This document shows, one piece after another, positions 9,103 through 17,663 of a stretch of DNA of 64,000 nt (position 1 is its first letter; every line of letters starts with the position of its first letter). Location: the NCBI RefSeq assembly GCF_013407955.1, contig NZ_JACCBU010000001.1:4588001-4652000 (forward strand), in the 5' to 3' direction. The DNA comes from Microlunatus parietis. GTDB lineage: Bacteria; Actinomycetota; Actinomycetes; Propionibacteriales; Propionibacteriaceae. Made by a program: the position numbers and the translations under genes. The notes below the pieces were generated by a model. That model did not search any database and was not told the DNA's origin. It was given only the letters and a program-made list of their open reading frames with translations.

Positions 9103-10131
9103 TCAGACCTGTTCGACCTGGCCCGACACGGCCGACCGGGCCGCGGCCTCCATCAGGGCGAGGGTGCCGAGGTTGCGCCGGCCCGAGGTCTCCGGCTCCT
9201 CGCCGGTCTCGATCGCCTCGACCAGCGCGGTCAGCGAACCGGCCCGGCCCAGCCGGTCCAGCTTGATCAACTCGACGTCGTCGGTGCCCCGCTCGGCGCG
9301 GTGGCGAAGCCGTACCACTTCGTGCGGGGCGTCGTCGTCGCCCGACCGGCCGGTCCAGAAGATCTCGCCCTGCTCGCACTCCAGGTGCCAGTCGCCGCTC
9401 CAGGTGGTCGGCTCGCCCGGGCTGACCCAGCTGCCCCGGTAGCTGACCACGAGGTCGTCCTCGAACGTCACGGTGACGGTCGCGGACGCCTCCTCGACGA
9501 ACCGGCTCCACGGCGGGTCGGTGACCTGGGTGAACACCGACTTCGCCTCGCGGCCGAGGATGAACCGCATCAGGTCGAAGTGGTGGATCGCCATGTCGAA
9601 CAGCAGCGGATGGTGCAGCCGGTAGTGCTTGTTGGTGCCCGGCTCCTTGTCGTTGGCCCACTTCCGGAAGTCGACCCGGACGCCGCCGAGCGGGCCGAGC
9701 GCCTCCTCGGCGATCAGCTTGGCGGCGGTCCGCGCGGCCGGCTGGTAGCGGTAGTTCTGGCTGACCAGCAGGATCCGCCCGGTCTCGTCGGCGACCTTGA
9801 TCGCCTCCCGGGCGTCGTCCAGGCTGGCCGCGAACGGCTTCTCGGTGATCACGTGCTTGCCGGCCCGCATCGCCTCGATGGCCAGCGGCGCGTGCCCGTC
9901 GACCGGCGTCGTGATCAACACCGCGTCCGCCTCCCGGGCCTCGAGCGCCTCGGCCAGCGAGCCGAAGCAGTCCTCGGCCGGCACCCCGAGCCGTTGCTGG
10001 GCCCGGGCCAGCATGGCCGGTTCGGGGTCGACGCAGGCGACCCGCTCCACCTCGGGCACCTGGGGCAACCGGCGCCGTTCCCAGTCCTGGCCGAAGCCGC
10101 CGAGGCCAACATGGATCAGTCGAATAGTCAC
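9103..10131 (-). CDS. Gfo/Idh/MocA-family oxidoreductase
   Basis: A 342-residue NAD(P)-dependent dehydrogenase. The Rossmann fold opens with HVGLGGFGQDW and the family motif EKP appears in ITEKPFAASL near residue 95; the C-terminal half is the alpha/beta substrate domain. Family members act on sugars, inositols or other cyclic polyols. It is the upstream partner of mutY (5-nt gap), a combination with no obvious functional link. Its own start faces the divergent gene at 10228. Confidence 0.85.
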   Translation of the reverse strand: MTIRLIHVGLGGFGQDWERRRLPQVPEVERVACVDPEPAMLARAQQRLGVPAEDCFGSLAEALEAREADAVLITTPVDGHAPLAIEAMRAGKHVITEKPFAASLDDAREAIKVADETGRILLVSQNYRYQPAARTAAKLIAEEALGPLGGVRVDFRKWANDKEPGTNKHYRLHHPLLFDMAIHHFDLMRFILGREAKSVFTQVTDPPWSRFVEEASATVTVTFEDDLVVSYRGSWVSPGEPTTWSGDWHLECEQGEIFWTGRSGDDDAPHEVVRLRHRAERGTDDVELIKLDRLGRAGSLTALVEAIETGEEPETSGRRNLGTLALMEAAARSAVSGQVEQV

Positions 10132-10214
10132 CGGACCAGTCTTTCCTGTGCCCAGCGGAGGCAGACTCGGACCCCCGTCCGGCGTGCCTCGCCCCAGCCG
10201 GGGACGGTGATCCC

Positions 10215-10220
10215 TACGCT
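10215..10220 (+). promoter_or_regulatory. -10 box of a leaderless promoter
   Basis: TACGCT ends 7 nt before the ATG at 10228, with no ribosome binding site between. This is the leaderless arrangement seen at a dozen other starts in the window. Confidence 0.5.
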
Positions 10221-10227
10221 CGATGAC

Positions 10228-10959
10228 ATGAGCGGCGTGCTGCGGCCGGTAGGGCCCGAGCCGGCGCGTACGTACTGGATACGGCGGGCACTGGTGATCG
10301 GGACCGTGGTCGCGCTCGCCCTGATCGTCATCCTGGCCGTCCAGACGCTGACCCGGCCGGAGCCGACGAGCGCCGTACCGCCGGCGGACAGTCCGACCCC
10401 CTCGACAGGTCCGGAACCGAGTTCGACCCCCGAACCGAAGCCGAGCGCGACACCCAGCTCCACCCCGTCCGGATCAGCCACGCCGAAGCCGCCGACGAGC
10501 CCCGCGCCGTCACCCAGCAGCAGCGCCGACCCGAGCGCCCCGTCCCCGACGCCGACCAAGCCGGCCGAGGTAGCGGCCTGCGAGCCGGACGATCTCCGGG
10601 TGACCTTGATCGGGAAGCGCACGGTGCGGGCCCGGCAGGATTCGACGTACGACCTGTCGGTGATCAACGGCGGAGCCGCGCCGTGCAAGATCACCATCGA
10701 TCTGGACTCGTTCCAGTTCAAGATCACGTCGGGTACGGATCCGATCTGGTCGAGTGATCATTGCGAGCGTTCGCTGAAGCCGGTCAGCAAGACCCTGGAC
10801 AGCCAGGAATCCCTGCCCTGGAAGATGACCTGGGACGGCGAGCGCTCCCGCGAGGACTGCAAGATCAGTTCCGAGACGCCGCGGCCGGGCATCTACTGGG
10901 CCACCGCGACGGTCGAGGGCGTCGAGCCCGTGCGCTGGCGGATGACCGTCACCGGCTGA
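10228..10959 (+). CDS. Membrane-anchored protein with Pro/Ser/Thr-rich linker
   Basis: A 243-residue protein. A short cytoplasmic N-terminus is followed by one helix (~23-42), a linker very rich in Pro, Ser and Thr (~47-115), and a C-terminal beta-rich domain (~118-243) with several cysteines (CEPDDL, APCKI, SDHCERS, REDCKIS) likely to form disulfides outside the membrane. The domain looks like an immunoglobulin-like fold of the kind in actinobacterial DUF4232-type proteins, but I do not recognise a specific family. The ATG at 10228 is chosen because of the TACGCT box 7 nt upstream and the anchor that follows. Confidence 0.75.
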   Translation: MSGVLRPVGPEPARTYWIRRALVIGTVVALALIVILAVQTLTRPEPTSAVPPADSPTPSTGPEPSSTPEPKPSATPSSTPSGSATPKPPTSPAPSPSSSADPSAPSPTPTKPAEVAACEPDDLRVTLIGKRTVRARQDSTYDLSVINGGAAPCKITIDLDSFQFKITSGTDPIWSSDHCERSLKPVSKTLDSQESLPWKMTWDGERSREDCKISSETPRPGIYWATATVEGVEPVRWRMTVTG

Positions 10960-10962
10960 CCG

Positions 10963-11880
10963 TCAGCGGTCGGCGCCGAACTCCGTGCCGGCCCAGGTCT
11001 CGAAGGACGTGACCGGAATGCCGAGATCGCGAGCGAACTCGGGCCGGGCCGGCTGACCGGCCACGTTCATCCACTCCAGCGACGCGCCCATCGGCGGCAT
11101 GCCGGCGGCGACGGCCTCGGCCTCGGTCAGGTCCGGCGCGGTGAGCGGGCGGCCGAGCACGCCGGACAGGATCTCGGCGATCCGGGACATCGGCTGGTAG
11201 TCGCTCGCCAACTCGAGTTCGACCCGATCGAAACGTCCCGGGTTCAAGATCGCGGCGGCCGCGGCGGCGCCGATGTCGGCGGTCGCGACCAGGGACAGCC
11301 GAGTGTCAGGTTTGATCACGCTGACCAAGCCACCCTCGACCCCGAGCGGGAACAGGTACCGCATCGAGGGCAGGAAGTTGTCCATGAAGAAGCCCGGCTT
11401 CAGCAGCGTCCACTGCTCGAAGTCGGCCGAGCGCAGCCTGGTCTGGATCGCGGCCTTCGCGTTCAGGCTCGGGCCCAGCATTCCCCAGCGGTCCTCGGCC
11501 CAGCCCGGGGTCGTTCTGTGTTGCCCGGCGCCGCTCACTGAGGTGTGGACGAACTGCGGCACCTCCGCGGCCCGCGCGGCCTCGATCAGGTTGACGCCCT
11601 GGGTCACCTCGCCCGCGAAGTCGACGCCCTGCTCGTTCATGGCCGGCATCTGGACCGAGAACACGGCCCGGACCCCCTGCACGGCCCGGTCCAGGGAAGC
11701 GCGGTCGTGCAGGTCGCCTGTGATCAGCTCGGCGCCCTGCGACTCGATGGCCCCGGCGCGGGCGGGATCGCGGACCAGGGCCCGGACCGGGACCCCGGCG
11801 GCGAGGAGGGCGCGGGCGGTGGCGCCGCCCTGGCGACCGGTCGCGCCGGTGACCAGGACGGGTGCGGAAGGTGTGGACAC
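10963..11880 (-). CDS. NmrA-like NAD(P)-binding reductase
   Basis: A 305-residue short-chain-type protein with VTGATGRQGGATARAL at the N-terminus (glycine-rich NADP site) and the NmrA-like layout without an obvious YxxxK catalytic pair, as in redox-sensing or quinone-reductase-like members (compare QOR2). The start is GTG 11878-11880, preceded by GGAGGA at 11886-11891. It diverges from a TetR gene, and two copies of one palindrome lie between them, so it is very probably the target of that repressor. Confidence 0.82.
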   Translation of the reverse strand: MSTPSAPVLVTGATGRQGGATARALLAAGVPVRALVRDPARAGAIESQGAELITGDLHDRASLDRAVQGVRAVFSVQMPAMNEQGVDFAGEVTQGVNLIEAARAAEVPQFVHTSVSGAGQHRTTPGWAEDRWGMLGPSLNAKAAIQTRLRSADFEQWTLLKPGFFMDNFLPSMRYLFPLGVEGGLVSVIKPDTRLSLVATADIGAAAAAAILNPGRFDRVELELASDYQPMSRIAEILSGVLGRPLTAPDLTEAEAVAAGMPPMGASLEWMNVAGQPARPEFARDLGIPVTSFETWAGTEFGADR

Positions 11881-11906
11881 GGGTTTCCTCCGAGAGCTTC
11901 GACTTA

Positions 11907-11927
11907 AAACGGCGGGGCCCGCCGTTT
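11907..11927. promoter_or_regulatory. TetR operator O1 (perfect 10-bp arms)
   Basis: Arms AAACGGCGGG (11907-11916) and CCCGCCGTTT (11918-11927) surround a central G. It lies close to the NmrA-like start, where a bound repressor would block transcription. Confidence 0.65.
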
Positions 11928-11941
11928 CCTGTCTCGCTACA

Positions 11942-11962
11942 ATATGGCGGGGTCCGCCATTT
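11942..11962. promoter_or_regulatory. TetR operator O2 (imperfect copy)
   Basis: Arms ATGGCGG (11944-11950) and CCGCCAT (11954-11960) match O1 in core and spacing. The centres are 35 bp apart, and O2 is nearer the TetR start, consistent with autoregulation. Confidence 0.6.
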
Positions 11963-11985
11963 AGCAAAGTTCGGAGGTGATCGCG

Positions 11986-12582
11986 GTGCCCGACCATCGG
12001 CGTGCCGATGCCCGGCGCAACTACGCCCTGATCCTGGCGGTCGCGGAGGAGGAGGTCTCGGCGCGCGGCGCCGACGCGTCACTGGAGCAGATCGCCCGTA
12101 CGGCGGGGGTCGGCTCGGCCACCGTGCGGCGCCACTTCCCGACCCGGCAGGCGTTGCTCGAGGCCGTGTCCCGGCAACGGATCGACGATCTCGCCGACCG
12201 CGCCCGTGACCTGACCGGCACCGCGGACAGCCGGTCCGTGCTGCTGACCTGGCTCCGGGAGGTCGTGGCCTACTGCGTGACCGCGCGCGGCTTGGCCGCG
12301 GCGCTGTCGTACGGCGGGCTCGACCACGATCCCGTGTACGAGAACTCCTGCACCGGTGTCCTGCTCGAGGCGGGCGCGCCGTTGCTCGAGTCGGCCCGAG
12401 CGGACGGCTTCGTGGCGCCCGGCGTCACCCTGGCAGACCTGATCACGCTGATCGTCGGCATCGCGCTGGCCACCGCGCACCATCCGGATCCCGCGGGCGA
12501 GGCTGACCGGTTGTTCGACCTGGTCGTCGCCGGTGCGAGCCCGACCGGACCGGACGAAGGTCAGTCCATCCGTTCCGTGTAA
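11986..12582 (+). CDS. TetR-family repressor
   Basis: A 198-residue regulator with an N-terminal helix-turn-helix (SLEQIARTAGVGSATVRRHFPTR, about residues 30-52) and a variable ligand-binding C-terminus of the kind seen with NmrA-like reductases. The second GTG (11986) is chosen because CGGAGG at 11972-11977 lies 8 nt before it. Its 3' end overlaps the end of disA by 22 bp (convergent). Two matching operators in the divergent promoter support local repression and autoregulation. Confidence 0.85.
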   Translation: MPDHRRADARRNYALILAVAEEEVSARGADASLEQIARTAGVGSATVRRHFPTRQALLEAVSRQRIDDLADRARDLTGTADSRSVLLTWLREVVAYCVTARGLAAALSYGGLDHDPVYENSCTGVLLEAGAPLLESARADGFVAPGVTLADLITLIVGIALATAHHPDPAGEADRLFDLVVAGASPTGPDEGQSIRSV

Positions 12583-13631
12583 GCGGATTCGGCGAGCCGG
12601 ACCAGGCCGTCCCGGATCACCCGGGCCCGGCTTTCGCCGACGCCGTCGATCTCCTGCAGGTCGGCCGTGCTCGCGGCGAACAGGGCCTGCAGGCTGCCGA
12701 AGTGTTCGATCAGCCGGTGCCCGAAGGCGGTCGGCAGCCGGTGGATCTGGGCGACCTGACGGTAGCCGCGCGGGCTGATCTTGGTGTCCAGGTGCTCATG
12801 CGCCGTGAACCCGACGGCGCGGGCGACGGCCAGCGGCTCCAGCAGTTCGGCGGTGCCGAGCGCGGTCAGCCCGTCCAGGCCGGCCCAGTCGTCGCTGCCG
12901 GCCGGGCGGTAGTCCTGCTCCAGCAGTAGCCGCAGGTCCTCGACCCCGCCGCCGAGTTCGTGCAGCTGCAGGGTCAGCATGCGGCCGTCGGTGCCGAGCT
13001 CGATTGCGTACCGGTCCAGTTCCAGTCTGAGCCGGCGGATCATCTCCAGCCGCTGCGCGACCAGGGCGAAGTCGCGCACGGTGACCTGGTCCTGCACCTC
13101 GAGCGCGGACAGCCTGCTGGTCACCTCCCAGAGCCGAGCCTTGTACCGCTCCAGGGTCTGCAGCGCCTGGTTGGCCCGGGACAGGATCTGCTCGGACCGC
13201 TCGACCAGATGCCGGTGCGAGTCGAGATACAGCGTGATCGTCGCCATCGATGCCGACACCGAGAGCACAGCGCAGCCGGTCTGCCGGGCCACCCGCTCGG
13301 CGGTCCGGTGCCGGGTGCCGGTCTCGACCGTCTCGATGGCCGGATCGGGCATCAGGTGGACGCCGGCCCGGACGATCCGCTTGCTGTCCGGGTCGTAGAT
13401 GATCGCGCCGTCCATCTTGGCCAGTTCACGCAGCGCCGTCGGCGTGAAGGCGACATCGAGGTCGAATCCGCCGGTGGAGATCCTGTCGACATCCCGGCCG
13501 ACGCCGAGCACGACCAGCGCACCGGTCCGCCCGCGCAGGATGCGCTCCAGCCCTTCCCGCAACGGCGTCCCCGGCGCCAACTCCGCCTGGTATGCCGACA
13601 GGCGGCATTGCGGGTCGTGCGAATCCGACAC
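12561..13631 (-). CDS. disA: DNA integrity scanning diadenylate cyclase DisA
   Basis: Makes c-di-AMP from two ATP and scans DNA for branched structures. The N-terminal DAC domain (~1-145) has the DGA motif at 74-76 and RHR at 107-109. A coiled helical spine follows, then a C-terminal helix-hairpin-helix domain with IDGVGESRARVIRDG. The 356-residue length is standard. radA lies upstream on the same strand with a 124-bp gap, the conserved actinobacterial order; RadA is known to restrain DisA activity in other bacteria. Confidence 0.95.
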   Translation of the reverse strand: MSDSHDPQCRLSAYQAELAPGTPLREGLERILRGRTGALVVLGVGRDVDRISTGGFDLDVAFTPTALRELAKMDGAIIYDPDSKRIVRAGVHLMPDPAIETVETGTRHRTAERVARQTGCAVLSVSASMATITLYLDSHRHLVERSEQILSRANQALQTLERYKARLWEVTSRLSALEVQDQVTVRDFALVAQRLEMIRRLRLELDRYAIELGTDGRMLTLQLHELGGGVEDLRLLLEQDYRPAGSDDWAGLDGLTALGTAELLEPLAVARAVGFTAHEHLDTKISPRGYRQVAQIHRLPTAFGHRLIEHFGSLQALFAASTADLQEIDGVGESRARVIRDGLVRLAESAYTERMD

Positions 13632-13755
13632 TTTTCGATCCCCGTCCGTCTGCTTTGTCTTCCGTTACCCGCATCCCGGCAGGCCAAGGCTGGCGCCCAT
13701 AGTAATGGCGGGCTTGCCCCGATGATCGAACCCGTACGGCCTCGGGCCCGGACAC

Positions 13756-15207
13756 TCATCTGAGCAGCACGGGACCCGGACGATCCGGTACGGGCTCGAC
13801 GGACCGGGGCCGCCGGACCAGGTCGAGGGCCTGCAACGCCTGGCCGATCGTCGACGCGGTGTGCACCCGCAGCCCCGAGACGAGCTTCGGCATCCGGTCC
13901 GCCGCGCGCCGGCTCTGCGCCGGGACGATGGCGTCGGAGAACCCGAGCCGGGCCGCTTCGGCCAGCCGGCGATCCGTACCCGGCACCCGGCGCAGCTCGC
14001 CGGCCAGCCCGAGCTCGCCGATCGCGACGTAGCGCGGGGCGGTGTCGGTGCCGACGGCCGCCTGGGTGTTGATCGCCGCCGACGCGACCGCGATGGCCGC
14101 GGCCAGATCGGCCGACGGATCGGTCACCCGGGCGCCGCCGACGGTGGACACGTAGACGTCCCGCTGGGCCAGGCTGAGCCCGGCCCGCCGCTCCAGCACG
14201 GCCAGCACCATCGCCAGCCGACCGGAGTCGACACCGTGCATGGTGCGCCTGGGCACCTGCAGCGAGGACGGGGCGACCAGGGCCTGCAACTCGGCGAGCA
14301 GCGGCCGGCGGCCCTCCATCGTGACGGTGATGCAGGTGCCGGGCACCGGCTCGTCGTGCCGGGACGTGAACAGCCCGGACGGGTCCGACACCTCGACGAT
14401 CCCGCTCTCGCTCATCTCGAAGCAGCCGACCTCGTCGGCCGGGCCGAACCGGTTCTTGGTGGCCCGGACCATCCGGAAGCCGGAGTGCCGGTCGCCGTCG
14501 AACGCCAGCACGACGTCGACCAGGTGCTCCAGCAGCCGCGGCCCGGCGATGGCGCCGTCCTTGGTCACGTGCCCGACGATGATCACCGCCATGTCGCGCC
14601 GCTTCGCGACCCGGACCAGGGCGCCGGTCACCTCGCGCACCTGGCTGACGCCGCCGGGGGAGCCGTCGGCCTCGGCCATGCCGATGGTCTGCACCGAGTC
14701 CAGCACCAGCAGCGACGGCCCGACCTCCTCGATGTGGCCGAGCACGGTGCCGAGGTCGTTCTCCGCGGCCAGGAATAGTTCGTCGGCGAGCGCGTCGGTC
14801 CGGCCGGCCCGCAGCCGGACCTGGGCGGCCGACTCCTCGCCGGTGACGTACAAGGTGCGCCGCCCGGCCTTCGCCCAGCGGGCGGCGACCTCGAGCAGCA
14901 GCGTCGACTTGCCGACGCCGGGCTCGCCGGCCAGCAGCACCACGGCGCCGGGCACCAGCCCGTCGCCGAGCACCCGGTCCAGTTCGCCGACGCCGGTCAG
15001 CATCCGGGTCGCCGCGTCGGCGTTGACCTCCGAGATCGGGATCGCCTTCGCGGTCGGCCGCGAGGTGGCGACCTTGGTCACCTTCGGCGCACCGTCCTCG
15101 ACGACACTGCCCCAGACCTGGCACTCGCCGCAGCGGCCGACCCAACGCACCGTGGTCCAGCCGCACTCGGTGCAGCGGTACGCCGGACGGGAGGTTGACT
15201 TCGCCAT
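13756..15207 (-). CDS. radA: DNA repair protein RadA
   Basis: A RecA-like helicase that extends recombination intermediates. The N-terminal zinc finger uses Cys 12, 15, 26 and 29; Walker A is GEPGVGKST; the RadA-specific KNRFG motif is present; and the C-terminal Lon-like domain completes 483 residues. The internal ATG at 15207 is preferred over the longer frame because TAGGTT (15215-15220) sits 7 nt upstream, a leaderless signature, and the protein then begins just before the zinc finger. It likely leads the radA-disA unit. Confidence 0.95.
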   Translation of the reverse strand: MAKSTSRPAYRCTECGWTTVRWVGRCGECQVWGSVVEDGAPKVTKVATSRPTAKAIPISEVNADAATRMLTGVGELDRVLGDGLVPGAVVLLAGEPGVGKSTLLLEVAARWAKAGRRTLYVTGEESAAQVRLRAGRTDALADELFLAAENDLGTVLGHIEEVGPSLLVLDSVQTIGMAEADGSPGGVSQVREVTGALVRVAKRRDMAVIIVGHVTKDGAIAGPRLLEHLVDVVLAFDGDRHSGFRMVRATKNRFGPADEVGCFEMSESGIVEVSDPSGLFTSRHDEPVPGTCITVTMEGRRPLLAELQALVAPSSLQVPRRTMHGVDSGRLAMVLAVLERRAGLSLAQRDVYVSTVGGARVTDPSADLAAAIAVASAAINTQAAVGTDTAPRYVAIGELGLAGELRRVPGTDRRLAEAARLGFSDAIVPAQSRRAADRMPKLVSGLRVHTASTIGQALQALDLVRRPRSVEPVPDRPGPVLLR

Positions 15208-15214
15208 GACCGAC

Positions 15215-15220
15215 AACCTA
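15215..15220 (-). promoter_or_regulatory. -10 box of radA leaderless promoter
   Basis: TAGGTT on the minus strand ends 7 nt before the radA ATG, with no Shine-Dalgarno sequence between. Confidence 0.5.
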
Positions 15221-15246
15221 GATCCCCGCACTGACAAGAAGCCGGA

Positions 15247-16173
15247 TCAGCCGCGGCCGTGCCGGAACCCGTCCCGCCAGCTGGCGTACCGCGGCGTCCA
15301 GCCCAGCTCGGCCTTCGCCTTCGCGTTCGACGATCCGCGGACCCGCGTCGACAGATGCGCCACGGCCGGCCCGGCCAGCAGCCGGCCCAGCCAGGTCGGC
15401 ACCCGGCGCGGCGGCTTCGCGCCGAGCTCGCGGGCCAGCTCGGGCAGCCACTCGGCGACCGGTGCGGGCTCGTCGTCGACGACGTTGTAGATCCCGGGCG
15501 CCCGGTGGTCGAGCGCGGCGATCGCAGCAGTGGCGGCGTCGTCGACGTGGATGAAGGACCAGATACCGGTGCCGCCGCCGATAATCGGGAACCCGCCGGA
15601 GCGGATCAGCTTCTCGTACTCGGCCCCGGGGCTGAAATGCGTGCCCGGCCCGTAGAAGTTGCCGTACCGCAGCACCACCCCGCCGGCCTCGGGGACCACC
15701 CGTTCCAGGTACGCGATCCCGGCCAGCGTCTGCCGCTGGGTCGGGATCGGGTTCGGGTCGAGCCCGGCCGTCTCGTCCTGCACCGCCGGCCCGTTCGGGT
15801 CGTTGGTCCAGTTGGTGTACGACTGCGCGACGAACCGGCCGACGCCGACCGCCTTCGCCGCGGCGAGCAGGTTGTCGGTGCCCGTGGTCCGGAGTTCGTT
15901 GGTCCGGGCGAACCCGCGGTCGAAGTTGCGCATCGAGGCCCCGCTGAGCGCGGTCAACTGATGGACGATCGCCTCCGGCTCGGCCTTGCGTACGGCCTCC
16001 AGCACGGCCGAGGCGTCCAACGCGTCGACGCTGACGATCTCGGCACCGAGGGCGGCAAGATCGTCGGCCCTGCTGCTCCGGATCATGCCCACCACCTGAT
16101 GTCCCTGCTCGAGCAGCATCGGCACCAACCGCCGCCCGACCACACCCGTCGCCCCTGCCACGAGAACCTTCAT
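15247..16173 (-). CDS. NAD-dependent epimerase/dehydratase, ECF41 target
   Basis: A 308-residue extended short-chain dehydrogenase. The coenzyme site is VAGATGVVGRRL at the N-terminus; the usual YxxxK is not clear, so the reaction is open. It diverges from an ECF41 sigma gene, and a textbook ECF41 promoter (TGTCACA, 16 nt, CGTC) lies in front of it. Established work on ECF41 groups the sigma factor with a carboxymuconolactone decarboxylase, oxidoreductase or epimerase gene as its main target, and this gene fits that role. Confidence 0.85.
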   Translation of the reverse strand: MKVLVAGATGVVGRRLVPMLLEQGHQVVGMIRSSRADDLAALGAEIVSVDALDASAVLEAVRKAEPEAIVHQLTALSGASMRNFDRGFARTNELRTTGTDNLLAAAKAVGVGRFVAQSYTNWTNDPNGPAVQDETAGLDPNPIPTQRQTLAGIAYLERVVPEAGGVVLRYGNFYGPGTHFSPGAEYEKLIRSGGFPIIGGGTGIWSFIHVDDAATAAIAALDHRAPGIYNVVDDEPAPVAEWLPELARELGAKPPRRVPTWLGRLLAGPAVAHLSTRVRGSSNAKAKAELGWTPRYASWRDGFRHGRG

Positions 16174-16208
16174 GTTCGTTCCTCCCTAGACTCTGGATCG
16201 CCCTCTGA

Positions 16209-16235
16209 GACGAGGGACCAGGTTTGGCTGTGACA
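16209..16235 (-). promoter_or_regulatory. ECF41-type promoter of the epimerase gene
   Basis: On the minus strand, TGTCACA (16235-16229) is followed by 16 nt and then CGTC (16212-16209). This equals the published ECF41 consensus in both boxes and spacing. The -10 lies about 36 nt before the epimerase start. Confidence 0.8.
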
Positions 16236-16251
16236 GGTCAGGAGAAGAAAC

Positions 16252-17133
16252 ATGGATCAGGATCTCTACTCCGAGTACCGGCCCTTGGTCTTCTCGATCG
16301 CCTACCACATGCTCGGCAGCGCCGCGGATGCCGAGGACGTGGTCCAGGAGACGTTCCTGCGCGCACTGCAGGCCGAGGACGTACGGCATCCGAAGGCGTT
16401 CCTGACCACGGTCGCCACCCGGATCGCGATCGACCAGCTGAAGTCGGCCCGGGTGCGGCGGGAACGGTACTTCGGCGAGTGGATCCCCGAGCCGTTGCTG
16501 ACCGAGGACGGCGCCTGGCACGCCGAGACCAAGGACGCGCTGTCGCTGGCCGTACTGACCCTGCTGGAGCAGCTGTCCGAGGCCGAACGCGCGGTCTTCG
16601 TGCTGCGCGAGGTGCTGGACTTCCCGTACCCGGAGATTTCCAAGATCATCGACAAGTCCGAGGCGACCTGCCGGCAGCTGCTGTCCCGTGCGCGCAAGCA
16701 CGTCCAGGCCAACCGACCGCGGTTCGAGGTTTCGCCGCAGCGCCGGGCCGAGGTCGCCGCGGAGTTCTTCCGGGTCTTCGAGAGCGGCGAGACCGCGGGG
16801 CTGGTCCAGCTGCTCGCCGACGACGTGGTGTTCCACGGCGACGGCGGCGGCAACGGCTGGGGCATCAAGCACCCGGTGGTCGGCAGGCTGCAGGTGACCC
16901 GGTTCCTCGGCGGGCTGCTGCGCCAGCTGGTCCGGCTGCAGGGCCACCTCGAGCCGGCGGAGATCAACGGCTCGCCGGGCGTCCTGGTCCGGACCGAGGA
17001 CGGCGCCCTGGTGAACGTGATCGCGCTGGACATCGCCGACGACGGCCGGATCGTCGCGTTCCGTTCGGTGATCAACCACGACAAGCTGCGCCACTTCGGC
17101 CGGCTGGCCGATCTCGACGTCCTGGTGCCCTGA
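16252..17133 (+). CDS. sigJ: ECF41-family sigma factor with SnoaL-like C-terminus
   Basis: A 293-residue sigma factor. Region 2 (~7-72) and region 4 (~105-160) are followed by a SnoaL-like domain (~175-290) that in this group replaces a separate anti-sigma factor. Group signatures are visible with small changes: WIPEPL for WLPEP, DGGGN for DGGGK, and NHDKL for NPDKL. An AGGAG lies 6-10 nt before the ATG. The adjacent epimerase carries the cognate promoter. The symbol reflects similarity to the SigJ type and is tentative. Confidence 0.9.
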   Translation: MDQDLYSEYRPLVFSIAYHMLGSAADAEDVVQETFLRALQAEDVRHPKAFLTTVATRIAIDQLKSARVRRERYFGEWIPEPLLTEDGAWHAETKDALSLAVLTLLEQLSEAERAVFVLREVLDFPYPEISKIIDKSEATCRQLLSRARKHVQANRPRFEVSPQRRAEVAAEFFRVFESGETAGLVQLLADDVVFHGDGGGNGWGIKHPVVGRLQVTRFLGGLLRQLVRLQGHLEPAEINGSPGVLVRTEDGALVNVIALDIADDGRIVAFRSVINHDKLRHFGRLADLDVLVP

Positions 17134-17136
17134 CCG

Positions 17137-17661
17137 TCAGCGAGGCGCCGTCAGGACCTTCCGTACGGCGGCGACCACCTTGGCGGCGGGCGTCGCCCCG
17201 TCGACGACCAGGGCTGCCTCCGCCTCGGTCGGCGGCTCGAAGGACGCCAGATGCTCGGCCAGCACGGCGTCGGTCACGTCGCCGCGGCGTCGGTCGGCCC
17301 GGTTTCGCTGTACGCGCTCGCGCAGGGTCGCCTCGTCGACCTCGACGTACACCAGCACCAGCGGTACGGCGAGCGCCGCGGCCCGCTCCCGCCAGCGGTC
17401 CCGCAGGAAGGCCGGGGAACTGGTGTCGTCGATGATCACCGTCGTCCCGTCGCCGACGGCCTCGGTCACCCGGTCGTGCGCGAGATCCAGCGTGCGGGCC
17501 CACTCCGCGATCGGGATGCCGTCGCCGCCCCACAGCCCGCGCTCGGCATTGATCGCGTCCAGGCTGATGATCATGCCCGGCAACCCATTGGCGAGCTGCC
17601 CGGCGACAGTGCTCTTGCCGGAGAACGCACGGCCGCAGAGCAGGACGATGCCCCGACTCAT
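17137..17661 (-). CDS. P-loop ATPase/kinase of the zeta-toxin-like AAA type
   Basis: A 174-residue protein with a P-loop (GRAFSGKST) at the N-terminus, a strand ending in DD (TTVIIDDTSS) as Walker B, and a lid-like RNRADRRR segment. This is the layout of small nucleoside- or metabolite-kinase-like ATPases, some of which resemble chloramphenicol phosphotransferase or zeta toxins. It is the last gene of a LysR/beta-lactamase/kinase unit (2-nt gap to the beta-lactamase), a context that could mean antibiotic or metabolite modification, but the substrate is unknown. It converges with the sigma gene with a 3-nt gap. Confidence 0.75.
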   Translation of the reverse strand: MSRGIVLLCGRAFSGKSTVAGQLANGLPGMIISLDAINAERGLWGGDGIPIAEWARTLDLAHDRVTEAVGDGTTVIIDDTSSPAFLRDRWRERAAALAVPLVLVYVEVDEATLRERVQRNRADRRRGDVTDAVLAEHLASFEPPTEAEAALVVDGATPAAKVVAAVRKVLTAPR

Positions 17662-17663
17662 GA

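Noticed and set aside
9098..9661. N-terminal extension of mutY to 477 residues
   Set aside because: The extension is in another frame of the Idh/MocA gene and is Arg/Gly-rich; MutY homology starts at GTG 9097.
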